Shown in pieces: positions 1 to 7,551 of a stretch of 64,000 nucleotides of DNA (position 1 is its first letter; each line of letters begins with the position of its first letter). This DNA comes from JBCCGR01 sp039029195. Lineage in GTDB: Bacteria > Pseudomonadota > Alphaproteobacteria > Rhizobiales > Rhizobiaceae. Location: contig JBCCGR010000005.1 of the NCBI GenBank assembly GCA_039029195.1, forward strand, positions 62,001-126,000, given 5' to 3'. Position numbers and translations under genes: made by a program. The notes beneath the pieces were generated by a model that saw only the letters and a program-made list of their open reading frames with translations, had not been told where the DNA came from and made no database searches.

Positions 1-193
1 CCGGTCCCTGCCCTTTTTCAAAGTGCTTTACGATTGCAGTCACACTGCCATCAGATCCGATCTTGACGAACGGGTTGAGCATTTTTGCTTCTGCTGATGC
101 AGCCGCTTTTCCACCAGCACCGACGCCGACAAAAAGGAACGCGGTTGCGCCTGCACCTACCAGAAATCCCCTGCGGGTTGCTTGAATGTTCAT
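1..193 (-). CDS. iorB: Molybdopterin-binding subunit of isoquinoline 1-oxidoreductase-type hydroxylase, N-terminal part (runs off window)
   Basis: Only the first 64 residues are in the window. The protein opens with a twin-arginine signal (ATRRGFLVGAGATAF), so it is expected to be folded around its molybdopterin cofactor in the cytoplasm and exported by Tat. The end of the visible part, VKIGSDGSVTAIVKHFEKGQ, resembles the start of the xanthine dehydrogenase/aldehyde oxidase large-subunit fold with its E-x-GQG element. The ATG follows the TAA of the upstream small subunit with no intervening base, so the two are translationally coupled and presumably form an iorAB-type heterodimer. The true substrate is unknown; related enzymes hydroxylate N-heterocycles or oxidise aldehydes. 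Confidence 0.8.
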   Translation of the reverse strand, partial: MNIQATRRGFLVGAGATAFLFVGVGAGGKAAASAEAKMLNPFVKIGSDGSVTAIVKHFEKGQGP

Positions 194-655
194 TTAACCC
201 TCCATGATTTCTGAAGCGCGCTGCACACCGGCGCGAATGCGTTGATAGGTGGCACAACGGCAGGCATTGCCGTACATATATTCGTCGATCTCCTCACTCG
301 ACGGTTTTGGATTTTCAGTAAGCAATCCCACAGCGGACATCACCTGACCGGACTGGCAGTAACCGCACTGAGGCACATCCAGTTCCGCCCAGGCGCGTTG
401 CACCGCTGATGCTATGTCGGAGTTCAAACCTTCGATGGTCGTAACGGGGGAAGTTTCAACATCTTCGATCATGGTCTGGCAGGACCGAGCTGGTTCGCCA
501 TCTATGTGAACGGTGCAGGCACCGCAGGAAGCCACACCACAGCCAAATTTGGTCCCTGTCAGCTTCAATTCATCGCGGATCACCCACAATAGGGGTGTCC
601 CCGGCTCGGCTTCCACGCTGTGCGTTTTGCCGTTGAGATTGAGATCATATTTCAC
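194..655 (-). CDS. iorA: (2Fe-2S)-binding subunit of isoquinoline 1-oxidoreductase-type hydroxylase
   Basis: Small iron-sulfur subunit that passes electrons from the molybdenum site. It has the plant-ferredoxin cluster motif C-G-V-A-S-C-G-A-C followed by a Cys in SCQTM, then the second [2Fe-2S] domain with CGYCQSGQ and NACRCATYQRIR. The GTG at 655 is chosen: it is preceded by AGGGAG at good spacing and gives 153 residues, the usual length for this family. An upstream in-frame start would run into the operator region. The stop codon directly abuts the ATG of the molybdopterin subunit. Transcription is divergent from a TetR-type gene whose probable operators lie between them. Confidence 0.88.
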   Translation of the reverse strand: MKYDLNLNGKTHSVEAEPGTPLLWVIRDELKLTGTKFGCGVASCGACTVHIDGEPARSCQTMIEDVETSPVTTIEGLNSDIASAVQRAWAELDVPQCGYCQSGQVMSAVGLLTENPKPSSEEIDEYMYGNACRCATYQRIRAGVQRASEIMEG

Positions 656-742
656 TTCAAGTCTCCCTGCTTTGGTGAAATTGTGTTTAGCTCCGTCATC
701 CAATGATGTACGAGAATACGCGGTCTGGGGCTCACACATCAG

Positions 743-801
743 TGTAAACTCACCAGTTTAGCTTAACGATAAATCTCGGTCTGTAAACTCACAAGTTTAC
801 A
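743..801. promoter_or_regulatory. Twin palindromic operators between iorA and tetR
   Basis: Two related inverted repeats lie 39 bp apart centre to centre. The left one (743-760) contains TAAACT-CACC-AGTTTA. The right one (782-801) is a perfect TGTAAACT-CACA-AGTTTACA. They sit in the divergent gap between iorA and the TetR gene, the usual place for an autoregulating TetR repressor. That they are the binding site of this regulator is inference. Confidence 0.6.
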
Positions 802-878
802 AAATTTGCGATTGCGTTTAGTGAACTGCAACCGCTCAAAAGACACTGACAATTTATCAGACGCTCGAAACCACTGAA

Positions 879-1487
879 ATGAAACAGGAAAGCTCCAAGC
901 GCACACTCATAATCGAGGCTGCAATCGAGGAATTTCAGTCAAATGGTTTTGAACGCGCCAGCATGGACCGCATCAGCGAGCGCGCAAGCGTTTCAAAGCG
1001 CACGGTCTACAAACACTTCGAGTGCAAGATAACGCTGTTCGGCAAAGTCATTGATGAAATGACCGCGCGTATGAAGGACCCTGCCCCGGTCCAGTTTAAT
1101 CCTGATTTACCCGTGCGGGAGCAATTGCTTTCTCTTGGCCATCACAAAGGAAAGCTTCTGCAATCAAAACAGTTTATGCAGTTGGTTCGCATTGCGATGA
1201 GCGAAACCCTACGTGATCCATGTCTTGCCAAGGCGCTCAATCAACGCTCCGACGGGGTTGGAGAATATGCACAGTTCTTCAGGGACGCCGTCGCATCCGG
1301 ACTGTTGTCAGCCGACGACCCAGCAAAGGTTGAAGGACAGTTCATCGGTTTGATCAAGTCCAAGGCGTTCTGGCCTTCAATCTTCAGCGGTGAAGTTCCG
1401 GCCGCTCCCGAAATGGAGAAGGTGATTGAGGAAGCTGCTGACGTGATTGTGTCGGCCTATGGCGCGAGGCTGTCCGCGGTCTCCTGA
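879..1487 (+). CDS. TetR family transcriptional regulator (AefR-like C-terminal domain)
   Basis: 202 residues. The N-terminal TetR helix-turn-helix is clear: IIEAAIEEFQSNGFERASM then ISERASVSKRTVYKHF, about residues 10-50. The rest is all-helical ligand-binding/dimer domain with the LLQSKQFMQLVRIAMSE segment typical of the AefR-type C-terminal domain. It is divergent from the iorAB hydroxylase genes, and two palindromes lie between them, so it most likely represses that operon and itself, with an effector related to the enzyme substrate. Ligand unknown. Confidence 0.88.
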   Translation: MKQESSKRTLIIEAAIEEFQSNGFERASMDRISERASVSKRTVYKHFECKITLFGKVIDEMTARMKDPAPVQFNPDLPVREQLLSLGHHKGKLLQSKQFMQLVRIAMSETLRDPCLAKALNQRSDGVGEYAQFFRDAVASGLLSADDPAKVEGQFIGLIKSKAFWPSIFSGEVPAAPEMEKVIEEAADVIVSAYGARLSAVS

Positions 1488-1512
1488 TCAAGGCAGATCA
1501 ATGCCGTTCCAC

Positions 1513-2421
1513 TCACAGACCCATCAATCGCTCCGCTTCCAGCTTTAGCGTGCTTGCCAAGAGATCGGTTCCAAATCGCGGTTCGCCATCTGCCGACTGA
1601 ATGAGCGCGATGTTGCGTTCCGCATATCCTTTCCGGAACGGTCTCAATTCCACATCACTCCCGCGTCGGGCTTCTTTGGCGGTGTAGATATGGGGAAGGA
1701 TTGCGACACCCGATCCCGTTGCCGCCATAAGTCGGATCGCATCCATGCTGGTTCCCTGATAATCATCAAGAACCGTTGCCCCGCATTGCTGCGCAAGCAG
1801 CTGAACCATGCGCGATAGCCTGTGTGTACGATCCAGCGTTAGCAAAGTGCGTCCTGAAAGCTCTGGCGGGGAAACCGGGCCGGACTTTGTCGAGAGCGGA
1901 TCGTCATGGGCAAATGCGGCCCACAATCGCTCACTGAACAACGGTACCTGATGCGTTCCCAGATGATCCCCAGGTGTGGAGATGATCATATCGAGCCGAC
2001 CGCTGCGCAAATCATCCTCAAGGCGCAGCGTGCTTTCTTCTTTCAGCACCAATCGTAATTCAGGACTTTCCGTGTGAATTTTACGGACAACTTCGGGCAA
2101 CAGATAGGGTCCGATTGACGGCAGCACACCAAGCCGAAGCCGGCCACCGAACAACCCCTCATTGCGGCTGAGCGCCACGATATCTTCAACCTCACGCAAC
2201 ACCAGACGTGCCCGTCTGATGACCTCAAATCCGCTGGCCGTCGGAGAAGCACCATTCCGACCTCGATTGAAAATACGCATTCCGAGCGACGCCTCAAGCT
2301 CAGCAATCTGGGCAGACAGGCTGGGCTGAGCCACGTGAAGCCGCTGTGCGGCTCTCCCGAATTGCCCTGCGTCAGCAACAGCGACCGCATATTCAAGCTG
2401 GCGGATTGTGGGCTTTATCAT
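1513..2421 (-). CDS. LysR family regulator, OxyR-like but lacking the redox cysteines
   Basis: 302 residues: winged HTH at about 5-65 (RQLEYAVAVADAGQFGRAAQ, LHVAQPSLSAQIAELE) and a periplasmic-binding-protein-like effector domain. Wording such as EDIVALS, LGVLPSIGPYLLP and MIISTPGDH is close to OxyR. In E. coli OxyR the reactive cysteine sits in GHCLRDQ. Here the matching stretch reads THRLSRM, and the only cysteine nearby is in AQQCGA, off the second OxyR cysteine position, so peroxide sensing by the classical disulfide is unlikely. It is divergent from nhaA, so it may regulate the nhaA/sbtA pair; that role is inferred from position only. Confidence 0.82.
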   Translation of the reverse strand: MIKPTIRQLEYAVAVADAGQFGRAAQRLHVAQPSLSAQIAELEASLGMRIFNRGRNGASPTASGFEVIRRARLVLREVEDIVALSRNEGLFGGRLRLGVLPSIGPYLLPEVVRKIHTESPELRLVLKEESTLRLEDDLRSGRLDMIISTPGDHLGTHQVPLFSERLWAAFAHDDPLSTKSGPVSPPELSGRTLLTLDRTHRLSRMVQLLAQQCGATVLDDYQGTSMDAIRLMAATGSGVAILPHIYTAKEARRGSDVELRPFRKGYAERNIALIQSADGEPRFGTDLLASTLKLEAERLMGL

Positions 2422-2465
2422 AGGAATTACCTATCTCAAGTTTCGTTTATATATATTGGAACTAT
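2420..2465. promoter_or_regulatory. Possible LysR/OxyR-type sites between the regulator and nhaA
   Basis: ATAG-N7-CTAT at 2420-2434 matches the half-site layout known for OxyR, and a weaker ATAT-N7-CTAT follows at 2451-2465. The first site overlaps the start codon of the LysR gene. The spacing between them (16 bases) is larger than the classical 7, so this is a tentative call. Confidence 0.3.
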
Positions 2466-2519
2466 CGAATTCGGTAAACTAGATCAGGGAAAGATTGTTA
2501 CCTCCCAACCGGTTTTCCA

Positions 2520-3716
2520 ATGCAGGCCACACTCCGTACCATTCAATCATTCATCAGGCTGGAAGCCAGCGGCGGGATCGTTCTCATCCTCGCCATGCTT
2601 GTGGCGCTGGCACTCGCGAATAGCGGAATGGCCGGGCTTTATGAGGGGTTTTTGTCCACCAACCTCCGTGTTGGCATTGGCACATTTGAAATCTCCAAGC
2701 CCGCATTGTTGTGGATCAACGATGGCTTGATGGCGATTTTCTTCTTTCTTGTCGGCCTGGAAATCAAACGCGAAGTGCTGTCCGGTGAATTGTCGAGCGT
2801 CGACAAGGCCCTGCTTCCGCTGATTGCTGCCATCGGTGGCATGGCCATTCCGGCTTTGGTCTTCTTCTGGATCAATATGGACAGCCCGGCAAACATGAGC
2901 GGCTGGGCCATTCCTGCAGCAACGGACATCGCATTTGCACTTGGTGTTTTGGCGCTGTTTGGTTCCCGCGTGCCGGTGGCACTGAAGGTGTTTTTGCTTG
3001 CCGTTGCAATCATTGATGATCTGGGCGCGATCATCATCATCGCAATCTTCTACACATCCGATCTTTCGATCAATGCGTTGACACTCTCGATGATGGGTTT
3101 CGTTGCCGCAGTGGCACTCAACCGGCTGGGCGTAAAGGCGCTCGCACCTTACCTGATCATCGGTGTCTTCATGTGGGCCTGTGTGCTGAAATCCGGCGTA
3201 CACGCCACATTGGCTGGTGTTCTCATTGCGCTCGCTATTCCAACCAAGAGCAAAGGCGATGAACCCTCGCTACTTCACCGTTTGGAACATGCTCTGCATC
3301 CTTGGGCGGCATTCCTCATTCTTCCTGTATTTGCATTTGCGAACGCCGGCGTTCGCCTGGAAGGGGTGAGTTTTGATGATCTCCTCGCACCTCTGCCGCT
3401 TGGAATTGCCGCTGGCCTCTACATCGGAAAGCAGATTGGTGTGTTTGGCGCCACCTGGCTGGCGGTTAAGTCAGGCGTTGCCCGCTTGCCTCAAGATGTG
3501 AACTGGGCCCAGGCCTACGGAGTGGCTTGTTTGACAGGCATTGGTTTCACGATGAGCCTTTTCATTGGCTCGTTGGCATTCACAACTGACGAGATGATGA
3601 ACGCCGTGCGAATTGGTGTCCTGATGGGCTCTGGACTATCCGCAATCACAGGATTTGCGGTGCTCCACTTTGCCACCACCCGACGATCGATTTCTACTCA
3701 AACTCAATCTGCCTGA
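2520..3716 (+). CDS. nhaA: Na+/H+ antiporter NhaA
   Basis: 398-residue inner-membrane antiporter of normal NhaA length with about 12 hydrophobic helices. Family signatures are intact: LLWINDGLMAIFFFLVGLEI near the N-terminus, the unwound-helix aspartate in PAATDIAFALG (D136), the ion-binding pair in AIIDDLGAI (D166/D167), and the lysine in YIGKQIGVFG. It exports Na+ in exchange for protons for pH and salt homeostasis. It is followed after 25 bases by an SbtA-type Na+/bicarbonate symporter, so NhaA could keep up the sodium gradient that the symporter uses. Confidence 0.97.
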   Translation: MQATLRTIQSFIRLEASGGIVLILAMLVALALANSGMAGLYEGFLSTNLRVGIGTFEISKPALLWINDGLMAIFFFLVGLEIKREVLSGELSSVDKALLPLIAAIGGMAIPALVFFWINMDSPANMSGWAIPAATDIAFALGVLALFGSRVPVALKVFLLAVAIIDDLGAIIIIAIFYTSDLSINALTLSMMGFVAAVALNRLGVKALAPYLIIGVFMWACVLKSGVHATLAGVLIALAIPTKSKGDEPSLLHRLEHALHPWAAFLILPVFAFANAGVRLEGVSFDDLLAPLPLGIAAGLYIGKQIGVFGATWLAVKSGVARLPQDVNWAQAYGVACLTGIGFTMSLFIGSLAFTTDEMMNAVRIGVLMGSGLSAITGFAVLHFATTRRSISTQTQSA

Positions 3717-3741
3717 TCACACTTTTTGAAAGCAATTCACT

Positions 3742-4710
3742 ATGGACGCGGCACTTTCGATGCTCGCGAGCAGTCTGCTCGTCCCCACCATCCTGTTTTT
3801 TGTCCTTGGGATGGTGGCCGCTGTGGCACGCAGCGATCTCTCCATCCCAGACGGTGCTGCCAAAGTTATGTCGATCTACCTACTGTTTGCGATCGGGTTC
3901 AAAGGTGGCGCGAGCCTAATTTCGAATGACATCACTTGGCAGATTATTGCGACACTCTTCGCCGGCGTTGTTCTTTCATTTGTGCTTCCCTTCATCGCGT
4001 TCTTCTTGCTGCGCCTGGTGACGAAGCTGGATGACGTCAACGCCGCGGCGGTGGCCGGACACTATGGCTCAATTTCAATCGTCACGTTTGTTACGGCGAC
4101 CAGCCTGCTTGAACTCAACGGCATGGTGGCAGAAGGCTATCTTGTCGCTGTGGCTGCCGTCATGGAGGTCCCTGCGATCCTTTCTGCGCTATGGATTGCA
4201 GGCACACGTGGCATCAAAACACAGTCAAGGCGCAAACTGTTGCGCGACATCGTTGGCAACGGATCAATCGTGTTGTTGGTCGGGTCGTTCCTGATCGGCA
4301 TGATCACGGGTCAAAAGGGGCTCGAAGACATTAAGCCATTCATCATTGTCCCCTTCACCGGGATACTCTGCCTGTTTTTGCTCGATATGGGACTATCCGC
4401 AGGTCGCAGTCTCGTCGACAATCGCAAGTCATTGACCCTTGGACTGTTTGGGTTTGGCTTCATCATGCCGCTGGTGGGCGCAGCCACCGGGCTGCTTGCC
4501 GGCAGGCTTGTCGGTCTGTCCGACGGAGGTGTTTTTCTTCTGATGGTCCTGTCGGCTTCTGCGTCCTACATTGCTGTTCCAGCCGCGATGAAAATCGCCT
4601 TGCCCCAGGCCCAATCCGGTATTTATCTGACCATGTCGCTCGGTGTCACATTCCCCTTCAACATCGCAGTCGGCCTGCCGTTCTATCTTTGGATTGCCAC
4701 CAGCGTTTGA
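3742..4710 (+). CDS. Sodium-dependent bicarbonate transporter, SbtA family
   Basis: 322 residues and about 10 membrane helices, with SbtA/DUF897 hallmarks: IGFKGGASL, VAGHYGSISIVTFVTATS, AVMEVPAILSALW and SASASYIAVPAAMKIA. Cyanobacterial SbtA is a high-affinity Na+/HCO3- symporter; this copy is somewhat shorter than the cyanobacterial form. No sbtB-like PII gene follows. It forms an apparent operon with nhaA. Bicarbonate as the substrate is inferred from the family. A gamma carbonic anhydrase exists 54 kb downstream but is not linked. Confidence 0.88.
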   Translation: MDAALSMLASSLLVPTILFFVLGMVAAVARSDLSIPDGAAKVMSIYLLFAIGFKGGASLISNDITWQIIATLFAGVVLSFVLPFIAFFLLRLVTKLDDVNAAAVAGHYGSISIVTFVTATSLLELNGMVAEGYLVAVAAVMEVPAILSALWIAGTRGIKTQSRRKLLRDIVGNGSIVLLVGSFLIGMITGQKGLEDIKPFIIVPFTGILCLFLLDMGLSAGRSLVDNRKSLTLGLFGFGFIMPLVGAATGLLAGRLVGLSDGGVFLLMVLSASASYIAVPAAMKIALPQAQSGIYLTMSLGVTFPFNIAVGLPFYLWIATSV

Positions 4711-4840
4711 TGATGAACGTGCAAACAAAGCTCGGAGACATTTGCCCCGATCGCAAATTTCATAACTTCGGCATGACGATCAGGATTCATTAACGCTCAA
4801 GATCAATCTTGGCCCAAAACACCTTCCCCTATCGTTCAAG

Positions 4841-4904
4841 CCAAACTATGTTTGGTGTGCCGAGGAGTTCGGCACGACCACACAGTTTTCGAGGGAGTCT
4901 CGAA
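4841..4904 (+). promoter_or_regulatory. nadM leader with two GGAGT-pentaloop hairpins
   Basis: Directly before the NMN adenylyltransferase gene are a palindrome CCAAAC-TAT-GTTTGG (4841-4855), then hairpin 1, GTGCCGA-GGAGT-TCGGCAC (4857-4875), then hairpin 2, TTCGAG-GGAGT-CTCGAA (4888-4904). Hairpin 2 puts the ribosome-binding site in its loop and pairs the A of the start codon. The same pair of GGAGT loops recurs before nadV. The layout resembles leaders of genes controlled by GGA-binding proteins such as CsrA/RsmA, but the regulator is not known here. Confidence 0.6.
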
Positions 4905-5965
4905 TGTCGACCTACCAATACGGCGTTTTCGTCGGACGTTTCCAACCACTTCACATCGGCCATGAAGCTGTAATCAAAGCAGCACTTGCGCAAGTTGAAA
5001 CGCTTATTGTTCTTATCGGATCCGCGACAACCGCGCCCGACCCCCGCAATCCATTCACCTATGCTGAGCGCGTGGATATCTTCAACCGCGCTTTCCGGCA
5101 TGAAGTATCGACGGGCCGCATTGTGTTGCGTCCGGTTGATGATCACCCCTATTCGGATGCCGCCTGGTGCGCGAGTGTGCAACGCCGCGTCAACCAGACC
5201 ATCGAGGAGCTGGAAGATGGCAGGAGTGGTGGTACATCCGCTGCGAAACCATCCGTGGCCCTGACCGGATACGGTAAAGACCGGTCGAGCTACTATCTGA
5301 AGCTGTTCCCTGAGTGGCAGAACATCCAGATCGACAGCCAATATGGCACATTTTCCTCAACCGACATCCGCAAGGCCTTCTTCCAGCGCATTCCAGTTGT
5401 GTCGGACTCCGTGCTTTCGGAGCCCGTCCGGGACTGGCTGCACGACTACAAAATGAGCAATGGATTCAGAAAGCTCCTGGCGGAGACAGAATATGTCGAA
5501 GCCTATCCAAAGGAATGGGGCAACGGTCCGTTTGTGACTGCAGATGCTGTCGTGATTCAATCTGGCAACATTCTTTTAGTGGAACGCGGTCAGTGCCCCG
5601 GAGAAGGCCTGCTTGCAGTGCCGGGCGGGTTTCTCGATCCATCGGAGAGTATTCGCGACGCGGCTATCCGTGAACTGAAGGAAGAAACCGCGATCAGCGA
5701 TCATAAGGGCGAAATACCACCCGCAATGCTCGCTTCGTTCATCGACGACACGAAAACCCGCGTTTTTGATCATCCGGAACGATCGCTGCGCGGTCGCATC
5801 ATCACACATGCATTTCTGTTTCGCCTGCCCGAGCGCCGAAAGCTCTTTTCGGTCAAGGGCCGAGACGATGCAAGAACAGCCCATTGGTATCGCCTTGGCG
5901 ATTTGAAACCGGAGCAGTTTTTTGAAGATCACTGGTCGATCATCAACCTGATGGCTGACCTTTGA
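4904..5965 (+). CDS. Bifunctional nicotinamide-nucleotide adenylyltransferase / Nudix hydrolase
   Basis: 353 residues in two domains. Residues 1-175 are an NMN adenylyltransferase of the NadM type: GVFVGRFQPLHIGH with the HxGH ATP site at 17-20, and a second nucleotide motif SSTDIRKAF. Residues 195-353 are a Nudix domain, with box residues 242-264 reading GFLDPSE...RELKEETAI; the usual glycine near the end of the box is alanine. The first domain makes NAD from NMN and ATP; the second, in studied homologues, hydrolyses ADP-ribose. It forms an operon with nadV 60 bases downstream, giving the two-step nicotinamide salvage route to NAD. Confidence 0.93.
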   Translation: MSTYQYGVFVGRFQPLHIGHEAVIKAALAQVETLIVLIGSATTAPDPRNPFTYAERVDIFNRAFRHEVSTGRIVLRPVDDHPYSDAAWCASVQRRVNQTIEELEDGRSGGTSAAKPSVALTGYGKDRSSYYLKLFPEWQNIQIDSQYGTFSSTDIRKAFFQRIPVVSDSVLSEPVRDWLHDYKMSNGFRKLLAETEYVEAYPKEWGNGPFVTADAVVIQSGNILLVERGQCPGEGLLAVPGGFLDPSESIRDAAIRELKEETAISDHKGEIPPAMLASFIDDTKTRVFDHPERSLRGRIITHAFLFRLPERRKLFSVKGRDDARTAHWYRLGDLKPEQFFEDHWSIINLMADL

Positions 5966-5969
5966 GCCT

Positions 5970-6024
5970 GGCTGCGGAGGAGTTCCGCGGCCTTTAAAAT
6001 CCAACTGTCACGTGAGGAGTTCAC
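5970..6024 (+). promoter_or_regulatory. nadV leader with two GGAGT-pentaloop hairpins
   Basis: Hairpin 3 (5970-5992) is a 9-pair stem with one G-U pair closing the loop GGAGT. Hairpin 4 (6012-6024) is GTGA-GGAGT-TCAC and contains the ribosome-binding site one base before the nadV start. This repeats the arrangement in front of the upstream gene, with an upstream decoy-like hairpin and a second one over the Shine-Dalgarno, which argues for shared post-transcriptional control. Confidence 0.6.
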
Positions 6025-6025
6025 A

Positions 6026-7420
6026 ATGACAAACCCAATCCTATCTACGGATAGCTATAAGCAATCCCATTTCAAACAATACCCGCCGGAAGCCCGGCAC
6101 ATCTCAGCTTACATCGAAGCGCGACCAAACAGTTTTTCAGACACAGTGCTGTTCTTTGGCCTTCAGGCTTTTTTGAAAAACATGATCGCCCGACCGGTCA
6201 CAGTCGATGATGTGGAAGAAGCTGAGCTCATCTGTGCTTCGCATGGCGTACCGTTCCACGCCGCTGGATGGCGAAAGATCGTGGACACCCATGATGGATA
6301 TCTACCGCTGAAAATACGCGCATTGCCGGAGGGCATGATCGTGCCTTGTGGGACACCAATGGTTGAAGTGGAAAACACCGACCCGGAGATGCCGTGGCTG
6401 ACCACGTTTGTGGAGACCGCCCTGCTGCGCTCGGTTTGGTATCCATCCACCGTCGCAACCCTCTCCAACCTGTGCCGCGAGATCATCTATTCCGGCCTTT
6501 TGAAAACATCCGAAGATCCGGATGGGCAAATTCCGTTTAAACTGCATGACTTTGGCGCGCGGGGTGTTTCCTCCGCCGAAAGTGCGGCTCTCGGCGGCAT
6601 GGCGCATCTGGTCAATTTCGCAGGTACGGACACAATGGAGGCGGTAATGGCGGCTCGCCAATATTACGGAGCCGATATGGCGGGTTTTTCAATTCCCGCA
6701 GCCGAACACTCAACCATGACAAGCTGGGGGCCCGACCGCGAGGCCGAAGCTTACGAAAATATGCTCACCCAGTTTGGTGGAAAAGACGCGTTGGTGGCCG
6801 TTGTTTCGGACAGCTATGACCTCGATAACGCGGTCGAAACGATCTGGTGCCAAAAGCTGAAGGAGCGCGTGCTTTCAACTGAAGGCACCTTGGTTGTTCG
6901 CCCGGATTCCGGCGACCCGGTTGAGACGCCGCTGCGTGTTCTTGAAAAGCTCTGGAGCGCGTTTGGCGGGCACACAAACGCAAAGGGCTATCGCGTTCTC
7001 ATTGACCGGGTGCGCGTCATCCAGGGTGATGGCATGACGCGCGATACGATCAAGGAACTGGTTGATCGTTTGGTTACGGATGGATGGTCTCTCGACAATA
7101 TTGCCTTCGGCATGGGTGGCGGCCTGCTGCAACACGTCAATCGAGACACCCTGCGCTTCGCAATGAAAGCCAATGCGATGAAGACGGTTGATGGGCATTG
7201 GCAGGACGTTTCAAAATGCCCGGCGACGGACATCACCAAGGCCTCCAAGGCCGGCCGGCAGGCTGTTGTGGAAGAAAACGGCAACCTTATCGCCAAGCGA
7301 CGCGAGAACGTATCGACCGACCAAGACTTGCTGAAGACAGTGTATGAGGACGGCACGCTGCTCATTGAGCACACGTTTGATGATGTCAGAAAACGAGCAC
7401 AGTTCGGCGGCTTGCACTGA
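6026..7420 (+). CDS. nadV: Nicotinamide phosphoribosyltransferase
   Basis: 464 residues, the length and fold of the NAMPT/NadV family. It converts nicotinamide and PRPP to NMN in the cytoplasm. Visible family segments are LSTDSYKQSHFKQYP at the N-terminus, FHDFGARG-type wording in KLHDFGARGVSS, AEHSTMTSWG, VRPDSGDP, and the phosphate/nicotinamide region GDGMTRDTIKEL with FGMGGGLLQ. NMN made here is the substrate of the upstream NMN adenylyltransferase. ATG at 6026 follows GAGGAG. No NrtR-type regulator gene is adjacent. Confidence 0.95.
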   Translation: MTNPILSTDSYKQSHFKQYPPEARHISAYIEARPNSFSDTVLFFGLQAFLKNMIARPVTVDDVEEAELICASHGVPFHAAGWRKIVDTHDGYLPLKIRALPEGMIVPCGTPMVEVENTDPEMPWLTTFVETALLRSVWYPSTVATLSNLCREIIYSGLLKTSEDPDGQIPFKLHDFGARGVSSAESAALGGMAHLVNFAGTDTMEAVMAARQYYGADMAGFSIPAAEHSTMTSWGPDREAEAYENMLTQFGGKDALVAVVSDSYDLDNAVETIWCQKLKERVLSTEGTLVVRPDSGDPVETPLRVLEKLWSAFGGHTNAKGYRVLIDRVRVIQGDGMTRDTIKELVDRLVTDGWSLDNIAFGMGGGLLQHVNRDTLRFAMKANAMKTVDGHWQDVSKCPATDITKASKAGRQAVVEENGNLIAKRRENVSTDQDLLKTVYEDGTLLIEHTFDDVRKRAQFGGLH

Positions 7421-7435
7421 CGCACTAAACACCTT

Positions 7436-7465
7436 GGGGGAACTACATAGTCTCGTGGTTCCCCC
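7436..7465 (+). other. Hairpin between nadV and the sulfatase gene
   Basis: GGGGGAAC (7436-7443) and GTTCCCCC (7458-7465) are exact complements around a 14-base loop. There is no T-run, so it is not a standard terminator. It could slow read-through or stabilise the nadMV 3' end. Confidence 0.4.
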
Positions 7466-7551
7466 ATGGCGAAAATCTGGTCCACCCACACTTGCCCCGA
7501 TACCGATCCAACTTCATGGTGCGGAAGCCCCAGAAATCGAGGTCGAATTGA

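Noticed and set aside
2547..3203. Long open frame on the minus strand opposite nhaA (218 codons)
   Set aside because: Composition is Cys/His/Gln/Arg-rich with no domain, and it lies wholly antisense to a clear nhaA gene.
4740..4760. ATTTGC/GCAAAT hairpin after the sbtA-like gene as a terminator
   Set aside because: The stem has only six pairs and no T-run, too weak to call.
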